Part shown: piece by piece, positions 42,368 to 51,150 of the stretch | How positions within the stretch are numbered: the first letter of the stretch is position 1 | How the letters are laid out: every line of letters begins with the position of its first letter | Assembly (NCBI GenBank): GCA_036946405.1 | Contig: JAQIJC010000001.1 | Span: 2,803,501-2,867,500, forward strand | Direction of reading: 5' to 3' | Length of the DNA stretch: 64,000 bases | DNA from: Sphingomonas phyllosphaerae | Lineage (GTDB): Bacteria; Pseudomonadota; Alphaproteobacteria; Sphingomonadales; Sphingomonadaceae | Position numbers and translations under genes: made by a program | The notes under the pieces: model-generated | Database searches by the model: none | Seen by the model: only the letters and a program-made list of their open reading frames with translations | What the model was told of the DNA's origin: nothing

Positions 42368-43327
42368 GTGCATGAAACCGTGGGCGTAATGAGCGGAGAC
42401 GACGTGGCTGGAAGCGCATTGCGAGGCGTGACGCGGGCGCTGGCCGTCGTGTGTCTGCTCGGCACCGCGGGCGGCGTGGTCGCGCAAACCCCGCCCCCCG
42501 CTGACGCGCAAGCCCGCGACCATATGCCGCCCCCCCCGTCGCCGCCGGGCAAACCGCAGCGCTGGAGCGAGAGCGACCGCGGTACCCCGCTCGACCTCGG
42601 ACGCAGCCGGCTCGTCTTTGCGGAGGAATTCAATCGCCCGCTCAGCCTCGATGGTCCGACGCTATGGGCCAAGCAACACGCCAATTACGGCCGTGCCAAG
42701 TTCGATCCCGCCGGTGGGCAGTCGTACGAGTTCCGCGACGGCTATCTCGCGCTGACCGCCTATCAATCCGGCGACGAGATCCGCGGCGGCAACGTTCAGT
42801 CGGTCAGCATCGATCAGGCGGCGCACGGTGCGCCGGTCGATCCGGGCCGCAACGGCTTCACCTGCGCCGGTTGTTATTGGGAAGCGCGCCTGCGCTTGCC
42901 GGTCGACGAGGGCACATGGGCGGCATTCTGGCTGCTGACGCGGGACGATCCTCTCAGCCGCGGACACAGCGAATTGGATGTCCTCGAATATTACGGCATC
43001 CGGGACAAGAACGGCCACCACCACGCAACCCACCTCTGGCCGCGACGGCCCGATCAACGCGGCGTCGGTGGCTACAGCAAGGTGCCTGCGCTTTCCGACG
43101 GGCAGTGGCATGATTACGGCGTCGATCTCCGGCGTCGCGGCCCGCCGGGCCAGCCACAGGTGGCGGTGATCTACGTCGACCGACAGGAAGTGGCGCGCGC
43201 CACTTTGCCCGCCAACTTCTTCGACCAGCCCTTTTACTATCTGGTCAGCCTTACCATCAACGGCAAGGAAAAGGCCGTGACGCTCCCGCAGACGCTGCTC
43301 GCCGATTATGTTCGTGTCTGGCGATAG
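42368..43327 (+). CDS. Secreted GH16 family glycoside hydrolase
   Basis: A 319-residue protein with a signal-peptide-like hydrophobic segment (about 22-40) and a GH16 catalytic domain. The catalytic motif ELDVLE (Glu202, Asp204, Glu207) matches E-x-D-x-x-E, nucleophile to acid/base. Next to it, GTWAAFWLL and HHHATH follow the family. Within an EPS operon it may trim or release the nascent polysaccharide, like ExoK of succinoglycan (inference). The start is uncertain: GTG 42368, ATG 42389 or GTG 42404; the last best fits a signal peptide. Closely related to the gene at 57932. Confidence 0.85.
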   Translation: MHETVGVMSGDDVAGSALRGVTRALAVVCLLGTAGGVVAQTPPPADAQARDHMPPPPSPPGKPQRWSESDRGTPLDLGRSRLVFAEEFNRPLSLDGPTLWAKQHANYGRAKFDPAGGQSYEFRDGYLALTAYQSGDEIRGGNVQSVSIDQAAHGAPVDPGRNGFTCAGCYWEARLRLPVDEGTWAAFWLLTRDDPLSRGHSELDVLEYYGIRDKNGHHHATHLWPRRPDQRGVGGYSKVPALSDGQWHDYGVDLRRRGPPGQPQVAVIYVDRQEVARATLPANFFDQPFYYLVSLTINGKEKAVTLPQTLLADYVRVWR

Positions 43328-43386
43328 GTGGCGATCGTGCGCGCCGGCCTCGATCTCGCCTCCCTTGACCCCGTGGAACGACTGAT

Positions 43387-44361
43387 ATGACGGCGAGCAA
43401 CGAACCCGCGCCGCGCGTGGCGGTCATCATGACCTGCTATAACGAAGGGCCGTATATCGGCGACGCCGTGCGCAGTGTCCTCGATCAATCGCGCGCCGAT
43501 TTGATCGACAGGATCGTCATCGCCGACGACGGCTCGGCGCCGGAAACGGTCGCGGTGTTGCGCGAGATCGAGACGTGGGACGATCGTATCGCGATCATCT
43601 ACGGCCCCGGCGGCGTCGGCCTGCCGGGCCAGCGCCGGCTGGCGATCGACCGCACCGACGCGCCGTTCCTCGCCATCCTCGACGGCGACGATCTGTGGAG
43701 CGCGGACAAGCTGGAGCGCGAGATGCCCCTCTTCGCCGATCCGGCGATCGGGATGGTCTATTCGGACTATTTCACGTTCGCCGACGGCGCGATCGACAGC
43801 GCACGCCGTGCGGGCGTCATCGACATCACCGCCGCCCCGGACCTGATCCGGCAATATTTCCTCAACGACCCGCCGATCATCCCGTCGACGACGGTGATCC
43901 GCCGCACCGCTTATGATGCGTGCGGTGGTTTCGATGCCGCGGTGCGGATCTTCGAGGATACCGACTTCTACCTGCGGATCGCGCGGGTTACCCGCTTCGC
44001 GCTGGTCGACGCGCCGCTGCTGTACAAGCGCAACCGCAACACCAGCATCACGGGCGGCCGAAAGGACCTGATGGCGCATCACGCCTTCGTCGCGCTCAAG
44101 GCGGCGGCGGAAACGCCCGCCCTGCTCACCCTCGTTCCGCAACGGCTGAGCGAGCGCGCGCGCAAGCTCGGCAACCATCGTTTCCTGATGAACGACATCG
44201 ACGGTGCGCTGGGGCTGCTGTCGTTCGCGGTGCGCACGCATCCGCTCAACCGCCGCGCATGGACATCGTTGATCGCGGTACGGTTCTTTCCCCGGCTTGC
44301 CTTGAAGATGCTGGGATCGCGGGGACGGGAACGCCAGATGGCCATGGGAGTCGCAAGTTGA
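43387..44361 (+). CDS. EPS glycosyltransferase, family 2
   Basis: A 324-residue GT-A transferase. VAVIMTCYNEGPYIGDAVRS and ILDGDDLWSADKLE (DxD-type) are the UDP-sugar site. FEDTDFYLRIARVTRFALVD is the second conserved acidic block. No membrane helix. It is coupled to the next gene by a TTGA overlap. Confidence 0.87.
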   Translation: MTASNEPAPRVAVIMTCYNEGPYIGDAVRSVLDQSRADLIDRIVIADDGSAPETVAVLREIETWDDRIAIIYGPGGVGLPGQRRLAIDRTDAPFLAILDGDDLWSADKLEREMPLFADPAIGMVYSDYFTFADGAIDSARRAGVIDITAAPDLIRQYFLNDPPIIPSTTVIRRTAYDACGGFDAAVRIFEDTDFYLRIARVTRFALVDAPLLYKRNRNTSITGGRKDLMAHHAFVALKAAAETPALLTLVPQRLSERARKLGNHRFLMNDIDGALGLLSFAVRTHPLNRRAWTSLIAVRFFPRLALKMLGSRGRERQMAMGVAS

Positions 44362-45509
44362 CGCGTAACGGTGCCGCTTCGCGGCCGGTCATGATCGTGA
44401 CCTGCGAATATCCGCCGTTCCCGGGCGGCATCGGCACCTATGCGGGCGAGATGGCACGCGCCGGGGTCGAGGCCGGCGCAGCGGTCAGCGTCATCGCGCC
44501 GCGTTACGAGGGCATTCCCGGTGACGTGCCGGCCGGCGTCCGGCATCACCTCGTCCTGCGCCACCACAAGATTCCGCCGCGCGCGATCCTGCAGGTGCTG
44601 CGGCTGGTGCGTGGCGCCCCGGCCGACACGCTGCTGCTGGCGGCGGACGTGCGCACCGTCCTGCTGCTCAAGCTGCTCCAGCCGCTGCATCGCCGCGCGT
44701 ACCGCGTGATGGTACACGGCAGCGAGGCGGCAAAGTTCAAGCCGGGGTCGATCCTCTTCAAGCTGATCCGACAGGCCTATCTCGGTGCCGATCTCGTCGC
44801 GTACAACTCGCGTGCGACCGGCGACATCTTCCGCTCCCAACTCGGCGCGCCGAAGCACGAGGCGATCACCTATCTCGGCGTCGACCGCCAATGGTTCGAT
44901 CCCGCGGACAGCGAAACGTTCGAACATCCCGAGCTTGCCGCGCTGCCCGCCGATGCCCCGGTGTTCTGCAGCGTCGGCCGGCTCGAAGCGCGCAAGGGGC
45001 AGGTCGAGACGATCCGCGCACTCGCACGCGCGCGCGACCGATATGGCCTCGCCGATCCCGTCTATGTCGTCGTCGGTCGCACCGAGGACGAAAGCTACGA
45101 GCGTGCGATCGTCGCTGAAGCCGCGCAGCATCGCGTGCGAACGCTGCTGCCCGGGCGTCTGTCGATCTCCGATATCAAATTGCTCTACCGGCGCGCCGCC
45201 GCGCATCTGCTGTTCGCGCGCGAATTGCCCGGCAAGATCGAGGGCTTCGGGCTCGTGCTGATCGAGGCGGGAGCGCAGGGGTGCCCGTCGATCACCACGG
45301 CAGTCGGCGGCATCCCGGAGGTGCTGGGCGACACCGGCGCGGTCGTGCCCGCCGACGACATCGACCGTTTCGCCGCGCAGGTCGCGTCCTATGGATCGGA
45401 CGCCGCGCTGGGCGCGCGGCAGGGTGCGCTGGTGCGCGAGCGCGCGTCGACGTTCACCTGGAAGCGCTGCTTCGCCGAAACCTTTCCCGAGGTCGCCCAT
45501 GCCGAATGA
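44358..45509 (+). CDS. EPS glycosyltransferase, family 4
   Basis: About 383 residues from a TTG at 44358, which overlaps the stop of the upstream gene and has GGGAG at good spacing. Core motifs: TCEYPPFPGGIGTYAGEMAR, FCSVGRLEARKGQVETIRAL and LFARELPGKIEGFGLVLIEA, a GT4 E-x7-E region. The ATG at 44391 is the alternative start. It overlaps epsL by 11 bases. Confidence 0.85.
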   Translation: MTRNGAASRPVMIVTCEYPPFPGGIGTYAGEMARAGVEAGAAVSVIAPRYEGIPGDVPAGVRHHLVLRHHKIPPRAILQVLRLVRGAPADTLLLAADVRTVLLLKLLQPLHRRAYRVMVHGSEAAKFKPGSILFKLIRQAYLGADLVAYNSRATGDIFRSQLGAPKHEAITYLGVDRQWFDPADSETFEHPELAALPADAPVFCSVGRLEARKGQVETIRALARARDRYGLADPVYVVVGRTEDESYERAIVAEAAQHRVRTLLPGRLSISDIKLLYRRAAAHLLFARELPGKIEGFGLVLIEAGAQGCPSITTAVGGIPEVLGDTGAVVPADDIDRFAAQVASYGSDAALGARQGALVRERASTFTWKRCFAETFPEVAHAE

Positions 45510-46737
45510 TGCCGCAGCACCAGCACGTCGCGCCCCGCTGGCGATCGGCGCGACGGTTGCGGTCCTGTCGCTGCTGCTGCTGCCCGGCATCGCGTGCGCG
45601 CAGCAATATGAGGTGACGATCGACGCCTCCAGCCGTGCCGACACGAACATCTTCCGTGTGCCGGATTCGGTCGCGAAGACCTATTCGCACGACGGTGCGG
45701 ACTTGCTCAACTTCATCAGTGTCGAAGGACGTGGCAGCGATCAACGGGGCGACCTGTCGGCCGAATTGACGGGCAGCCTCGGCCAGTCGCTCTATGCCTA
45801 CAACACGTCGCTGAACCGCTTCCAGTATTCGGCATCGTCACAGGTCGATTATGCCGCACCACGGACCGGCGTGACGTTGTATGCGGAACATCGTCTTCGT
45901 CCGGTCGCGTTCGAGGACAGCCGCTCGGTGCGCAACGTCCTGCAATCCTTCACGCGCCTGAGCACCGATGCGTCGCGAAACGTCCTCGGCGACATTCGCG
46001 CGGTCGGGCGCGTGAATTACACCCGCAGCCGCGCCGCAGACGACACGCTGCAACGGAACGACAGCGCCCGCCTCGGCTACGGCGGCGGGCTCGGCTATTT
46101 CTCGCCGACCGGCAACAGCATCACGCTGGAGGTCGCGCGCCTTCAGACGACGACCTTCATCGACAGCCAGGTTCGGGTCGGCGATGGCTTCTTGCGCTAC
46201 AGACCCGAGTTCGTGGAGAATTCGATCGTCTCGCGGCTGCTCTACGCGCCGACCGCGCTGACGAAGATCACGAGCAGCGTCGGCTATACATGGCACAACG
46301 ATCGCTCGGCGCTCAACGCGGACTTCAAGGGCGTCACGGCCGATGCGGCGATCGAATGGTCACCGTTGCCGACTGTCTTCGTCACGCCCGCCTTCCGCCG
46401 GGCGTTTTCGACCGAAAACGGGCTCTTCTCCAACGGTGTGGAAGTCACGAGCTATGGCGTGTCGGCGACCGCGGTCGTGCTGGGCCGGCTGAACGTCGGC
46501 AGCCGCCTCAACCACGTGCGCCGCAACTTCCGCTACGATCTGCAGGCGAACGACCCGCTCAATCTCGCTCGTGTGGAAAATACGACCCGATTCAACGCGA
46601 ACGTCTCGCTGGTCACCGGCTCGCGGTTCATCGTCCAGGTCGCCTACGATCACATTGGCCGCTCGGCGACGCTCGGCCAATACAGCTTCGGCTCGGACGC
46701 GGTGACGCTGTCGCTCTCGCGGAAGCTGAGTTATTGA
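45499..46737 (+). CDS. EpsL-like outer-membrane beta-barrel protein
   Basis: A 412-residue protein with a signal peptide (APLAIGATVAVLSLLLLPG, then IACAQQ) and a long beta-rich body of alternating hydrophobic strands ending in Tyr (LSRKLSY), like outer-membrane barrels. It resembles the EpsL family found in EPS/exosortase operons. Role probably in polymer export or the outer membrane; not certain. It converges on the next genes. Confidence 0.75.
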   Translation: MPNDAAAPARRAPLAIGATVAVLSLLLLPGIACAQQYEVTIDASSRADTNIFRVPDSVAKTYSHDGADLLNFISVEGRGSDQRGDLSAELTGSLGQSLYAYNTSLNRFQYSASSQVDYAAPRTGVTLYAEHRLRPVAFEDSRSVRNVLQSFTRLSTDASRNVLGDIRAVGRVNYTRSRAADDTLQRNDSARLGYGGGLGYFSPTGNSITLEVARLQTTTFIDSQVRVGDGFLRYRPEFVENSIVSRLLYAPTALTKITSSVGYTWHNDRSALNADFKGVTADAAIEWSPLPTVFVTPAFRRAFSTENGLFSNGVEVTSYGVSATAVVLGRLNVGSRLNHVRRNFRYDLQANDPLNLARVENTTRFNANVSLVTGSRFIVQVAYDHIGRSATLGQYSFGSDAVTLSLSRKLSY

Positions 46738-46760
46738 ACGGGCGTTGATCGACGGCGTTC

Positions 46761-46904
46761 CTACGGCTGTCGATCGCCTTCGCTCGCGATCATCCCGCCC
46801 GCCGGGCGCCGGCCGGTGAACGTCCGCCGACGCGCCTGATGATCCACGATCACCAAGGCGCGCGTGCTGCCCGGTCGCGGTACAAGCTGCCATTCATACC
46901 ACAT
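46761..46904 (-). CDS. Candidate small protein, 47 aa
   Basis: A 47-residue frame from ATG 46904, with GGAGGTG 4 bases upstream, starting MWYEWQLVPRPGSTRALVIV. GC in third positions is about 76%, fairly close to coding bias. It lies between convergent EpsL and pyruvyl-transferase genes, downstream of the latter. No family recognised; may be spurious. Confidence 0.35.
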   Translation of the reverse strand: MWYEWQLVPRPGSTRALVIVDHQARRRTFTGRRPAGGMIASEGDRQP

Positions 46905-47009
46905 CGACACCTCCGCCACCGCGATTACCGCCCGCGTCGTGAAGATCCCGTTATCTACCCCGCACCGCCCGGTTGACGGATACAGGGTAGGTGCGCAATC
47001 GCCCGCAGG

Positions 47010-48071
47010 TCAGCCGTGCGTCAGCCGCCGCGCCAGATCGGATGCGCGGCGCAGCGCGTCCTTGAGGCCGGCGACAGCACGGTCGAGGTCCTTGTCCTCG
47101 CTCAGATAGCGCGGCCGATTCGTCAGCGCCTTGAGCGCCTTGGCCGCGCGTGCGACCATGATCGCGTCGATCGGGCTCCACAGCAATTCGAGCCGCGACT
47201 TGCGCAGGAACTTGATGACGTTCATCGCGCGCTTGTACTGGCGCTTCTGTCGCTCGGTCTGGCGATGTTCGGGCGAGAAGCGCTGCGTGAAGCTGTCGAG
47301 CAGGACCTGCTGCAACCGCGCGCGATCGTCACCGATCTCGGCCAGCACTTGCTCTTCGACGCAATGCGGCTTGCCGAAGCGACGGACGATCCGGTCGCGC
47401 AGATACTCCAGCACGCTGCTGAACGGCAGGAAATTGGGTCGGTATGGCAGCCCGACGCTGGAGCTCCAGTCGGTCCACTTGAAGGTGCTGATCTCGGCGG
47501 AGGTCACGCACGGCACCCACGGCACGCGCAATGCGTCGGCGCAGATTGCCGCGTGCATCGCGTCGGCCAGCACCAGGTCGGCCTGCTCGATACGGCTGAG
47601 CAACAGGTGGCTATCCCATTGCGGATTCAGGAACTCGATCCCTGCACGCTTGCACGCCGCTTCCCACTTGCCCAGCCGCGCAGAGAGATGCGGCATGAAC
47701 ACGATCCCGCCGGTGCGCTCCCCGGCCGGCTTGCCGAACTGCGGCAACGCGCGCAGCAGGGCCGCCCCGTCCGTCTGCGCCAGCGCAGGGTCGATGCCCA
47801 GCGCCCGTGCGCTGAGCGGGCCGCGTACCGCGAGGATATGCCACTTGTCGTCGAGCGGCGGGATCGGATCATAGCCGACGCCGGTGCCGATCACGATCTT
47901 CTCGGCGTGGGCGGGCGGCGGATGAAGGCCGAAGATCGTCCCGATGCCGACGAGCACCAGATTGTCGTCGGACTCCTCGCGCGGCTTCTCGGGCCATGCG
48001 GTTTCCCACAGCCACTCGTTAAGATCGTCACCGAAGTTTCCGGTGCTGTCGCGATAATAGAGGGTACGCAT
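47010..48071 (-). CDS. Polysaccharide pyruvyl transferase family protein
   Basis: A 353-residue enzyme that probably adds a pyruvate ketal to a sugar of the EPS. Family features include GNFGDDLNEWLW at the N-terminus, VLVGIGTIFGLHPPPAHAEK, AVRGPLSARALGIDPALAQT and LVLADAMHAAICADALRVPW. Pyruvylation adds negative charge to polymers such as xanthan and succinoglycan. It is divergent in direction from the surrounding GT genes, with the flippase just upstream. Confidence 0.88.
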   Translation of the reverse strand: MRTLYYRDSTGNFGDDLNEWLWETAWPEKPREESDDNLVLVGIGTIFGLHPPPAHAEKIVIGTGVGYDPIPPLDDKWHILAVRGPLSARALGIDPALAQTDGAALLRALPQFGKPAGERTGGIVFMPHLSARLGKWEAACKRAGIEFLNPQWDSHLLLSRIEQADLVLADAMHAAICADALRVPWVPCVTSAEISTFKWTDWSSSVGLPYRPNFLPFSSVLEYLRDRIVRRFGKPHCVEEQVLAEIGDDRARLQQVLLDSFTQRFSPEHRQTERQKRQYKRAMNVIKFLRKSRLELLWSPIDAIMVARAAKALKALTNRPRYLSEDKDLDRAVAGLKDALRRASDLARRLTHG

Positions 48072-48154
48072 GTCCGGCCCTTAATAAGCAAGAAGCGCCC
48101 GCGCGCGTCGTCGCGCCGGATCGATCTTCGGAAGAGGTGTTTGTCGCAGAACCA

Positions 48155-49684
48155 CTATGCGGCCGATCGTGGCCGAAGCCGCTTGGTCAGCGCGCCCGCC
48201 GCCCGCGCCAGCCCGAACACACGCGCCAGGTCGAGCAGCGACTGGCGCGAGCCTGCGAAGCAGCAACCGACCGCCACGGTGCCCGCACTGCCAGCCGCGA
48301 TATAGATGAGCGACAGGATCGTGGCGGAAAGTGACCTGTCACGTGTGAGCAGCATGACGGCGACGCAGCCGAGCAACGCGCCCAGGAACAGCGGTATGCT
48401 GGGGATCACCGCCCGTAGCTGATCCGCCGCGGTCACCGGCCCGCGGCGACCGGCGACGACCAGCCGCAGCAGCACCACCGCGAGCGTCGCCGTCGAAAAG
48501 GCGATCGCAACGCCGATCACGCCGAATTGTACGCCGAACAGCACCGCCCCGACGCGGAGCACCATCTCGAACAGCCCGAGCGTCCGCATCTCTGCCGAGC
48601 GGTCCTGCGTGATGAACAGGTCGGCGATCGCATAGCCCAGCCCCACGCCGGCGAGCGCGGGTGCGAGCGCGGACAGGATCTGACCCGCGATCACCCACTT
48701 GGGGCCGAGCAGCCACACGGCGATGCTCGGCCCGCCGAACGCGAGGATCACCGCGGCCGGGGTCAGGATCGCGCACAGGTTGCGGACGAGCCCGACATAA
48801 GTCGCGCGATATTCTTCGGGCTGCGACCGCAGCCGTCGCAGCAGCGGGATCGTCGCCTGCGAGATCGGCTGGACGAGATTGGTGCTCGGCAGCGCAAACA
48901 AGGTTTGCGCACGATTGAACTGCCCGAGCAGGGCCGACCCGAGATAATGGCCGATCGCCACCACGGATACGTTGCTCGACAGGAAGACCGAGATCGAGAA
49001 GATCGAGGTGTTGGCACCGAATTTCAGCAGGTCGCCGAGGTTCTCGGGCCGCTTCGGCCGGTCGGGCCGCCACTTGGAAATGTACAGGAACAGGCTCGAT
49101 CCGACGACGCTCTGGACGACGGTGCCGATGACGATCGCCCAGACGTCGTGCCGGATGAACGCCAGCGTCAGCGTCGTGATGAAGCCGATCAGCAGGGCGA
49201 AGATGTCGACCCCCGCGACGACGCCGAAGCGGAACTCGCGATTGAGCAGCGCGACATGCTGAAGCGCGACCCCGGACGCGACGAAGCCGATCACCGAAAA
49301 CTCGATGACCCACAGCACCGCCGGCTCGTTGTAGAAATCGCTGATCGCCGGCGCTGCGACGACGATGATGGCGGAAATCAGCAAGGTCGCTGCGACATTG
49401 AACCAGAAGATGAACGACAGTTCGTCGCGATCGATCTGTTCTTTCCGCATGACCGCATTCGTCATGCCGAAATCGCGGAATACCTGCCCGAACGCGAGGA
49501 TCACCGTTGCCATGTTGGCAAGGCCATATTCGCGAGGCGCCACGAGGCGTGCCACCGTTACCGTCGACAAGAGCGTGATCAGCAGCATCAGCGCGCGCCG
49601 GATCAGCAGAAGAAGCGGCCCCTTGCGGGAGCGCCGCCGCGCCTCGTCGATGCCGATCTCCGTTTGCGACGCGTCTGCGCTCAC
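48155..49684 (-). CDS. Lipid-linked oligosaccharide flippase (Wzx/MOP family)
   Basis: A 509-residue membrane protein with about 12-14 helices. It begins with a GTG (49684) behind GGAGG; LLVIRRALMLLITLLSTVTV-like helices follow a charged N-terminus. The family is the polysaccharide/oligosaccharide flippase group of the MOP superfamily, which moves lipid-linked repeat units across the inner membrane. It is followed by the pyruvyl transferase, and is divergent from the export genes. No Wzy polymerase is adjacent. Confidence 0.87.
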   Translation of the reverse strand: MSADASQTEIGIDEARRRSRKGPLLLLIRRALMLLITLLSTVTVARLVAPREYGLANMATVILAFGQVFRDFGMTNAVMRKEQIDRDELSFIFWFNVAATLLISAIIVVAAPAISDFYNEPAVLWVIEFSVIGFVASGVALQHVALLNREFRFGVVAGVDIFALLIGFITTLTLAFIRHDVWAIVIGTVVQSVVGSSLFLYISKWRPDRPKRPENLGDLLKFGANTSIFSISVFLSSNVSVVAIGHYLGSALLGQFNRAQTLFALPSTNLVQPISQATIPLLRRLRSQPEEYRATYVGLVRNLCAILTPAAVILAFGGPSIAVWLLGPKWVIAGQILSALAPALAGVGLGYAIADLFITQDRSAEMRTLGLFEMVLRVGAVLFGVQFGVIGVAIAFSTATLAVVLLRLVVAGRRGPVTAADQLRAVIPSIPLFLGALLGCVAVMLLTRDRSLSATILSLIYIAAGSAGTVAVGCCFAGSRQSLLDLARVFGLARAAGALTKRLRPRSAA

Positions 49685-50329
49685 CCCTGTCCTCCGCTGA
49701 GCACGCTCATCGCGCTTGAAACTTCCCGCATCGCCGCCCCCTCGCGGGTGTCAGTGTTGCCCGCCCCGCGCCGCGCCGGGCGCTCGCCGAAGCGGCGCGT
49801 CCGCCTGGACTCGAGGAGCGCGCGCCGACGCCGCGCGCATGAGCGATTCGCGCCCTCCACTCGAGCGCACCTGGGCGAAGGATGGCGGGCATTTGAATGA
49901 ATTACCCCGTTTATGCTGCACTGCGCAAGCGGCGGTTGCCGCCATGGCATCGCCTGCCACGCCAAGAAGTGCGCAGCTTAGGCGCAGACCCGGACGACGG
50001 CATCAAGAAACGACGTGCTTGTGTCTCGAAATGAACGCTTTTCGGAAGGAGGTCGAGCGATTGGCCTTTGCGCCTTTTCACGAAACCCTTACACGCCGGG
50101 CAAGTGCGGCAGGCGAAGTCTGCACGGGCACTCGGCTGATCGGCAGCCGCCCGGGGGAGCACAAGATCGAGATCGGAGGGGCGGCAGGTCGGCGGCCGGA
50201 CGTCGGGCTGATGCCGCATTGATTGTAAAGAGTTACACCCGCCGGTACTGGAGAGCTCATGCTATCTTGCTCATCGATGACACTGTTCCCCTCGTGACCC
50301 ACCGCCGCTGGCAAGGAGATCATTCCGCG
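49685..50329. promoter_or_regulatory. Divergent control region of the EPS export genes
   Basis: About 645 bases between the flippase and the OPX gene, on opposite strands. No frame here looks like a real gene. It should contain both promoters. An AT-rich patch (about 49895-49915) and another (50219-50236, GATTGTAAAGAG) are the best candidates, but no -35/-10 pair is convincing. Confidence 0.35.
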
Positions 50330-51136
50330 ATGTTACTGCCGAAAATCGCATGCGCGATGGCGCTGGGTGCGGTCGCCGTCACGTCGACCTTCACGCCCGC
50401 GCTGGCCGGACAGGCCGCCGCGACCGAGAACCGGTCGTATCAGATCGGCCCGGGCGACATCCTGTCGGTCATGGTCTATCGCGCCCCGGATTACAGTTCC
50501 GTCGTCGAGGTCGGTGCGGACGGCACGATCCCGCTCGGCTCGGTGGGCACCGTCCGCGTCTCGGGCATGACCGCGCCCGAGGCCGGCGCCGAGATCGCAC
50601 GGCGCCTCCGCGCGGCGGACATCTTCAAGGCGCCGGTGGTCAACGTGCTGGTGCAGACCTATCGCAGCCGCACCGTGTCGGTGCTCGGCAACGTCACCAA
50701 GCCGGGCGAATATCCGCTCGAACGCGGCCAGATCGGGATCAGCGACGTGCTTGCGCGCGCCGGAGCGGTGCTCGGCGCGGGCGGCGGGACGATCGAACTG
50801 ATTCGGAACGGCGCGGAAAAGCGCACCATCCCTGCCCAGGACGTGCTGCTCGGCCGGACCGACGTGGTGCTGCAACCGAGCGACACGCTGATCGTCAACG
50901 ATGCGGCGACCTTCTACATTTCCGGCGAGGTCCAGAAGGGCGGCTCCTATCCGATCGAGCCCAACCTGACGGTCGGCCGCGCGATCGCAATCGCCGGCGG
51001 CCTCACCCCGCGCGGGTCGGCCGGACGCGTGAAGGTCACGCGAAACGAAAATGCCACCGATCGGACGTTCAAGGCGAAGTCCGGCGAGCCCGTCAAGCCG
51101 CGCGACCTGATCGTCGTCGGTTCGCGCATCTTCTGA
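50330..51136 (+). CDS. Polysaccharide export (OPX, Wza/GumB-like) protein
   Basis: A 268-residue outer-membrane polysaccharide export protein. Signal peptide MLLPKIACAMALGAVAVTS then a poly_export domain (YQIGPGDILSVMVYRAPDYS) and two SLBB-like domains (VSVLGNVTKPGEYPLERGQ and ISGEVQKGGSYPIEPN). AAGGAG lies upstream of ATG 50330. The lack of a lipobox Cys is notable: some OPX proteins are lipoproteins. With the next two genes it follows the D-C-E order of sphingan clusters. Confidence 0.9.
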   Translation: MLLPKIACAMALGAVAVTSTFTPALAGQAAATENRSYQIGPGDILSVMVYRAPDYSSVVEVGADGTIPLGSVGTVRVSGMTAPEAGAEIARRLRAADIFKAPVVNVLVQTYRSRTVSVLGNVTKPGEYPLERGQIGISDVLARAGAVLGAGGGTIELIRNGAEKRTIPAQDVLLGRTDVVLQPSDTLIVNDAATFYISGEVQKGGSYPIEPNLTVGRAIAIAGGLTPRGSAGRVKVTRNENATDRTFKAKSGEPVKPRDLIVVGSRIF

Positions 51137-51150
51137 ATAGGATCATCGCC

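Noticed and set aside
49716..50222. Open frames between the flippase and the OPX gene
   Set aside because: They are Arg/Ala-rich, lack a good ribosome-binding site, and resemble no protein; treated as non-coding.
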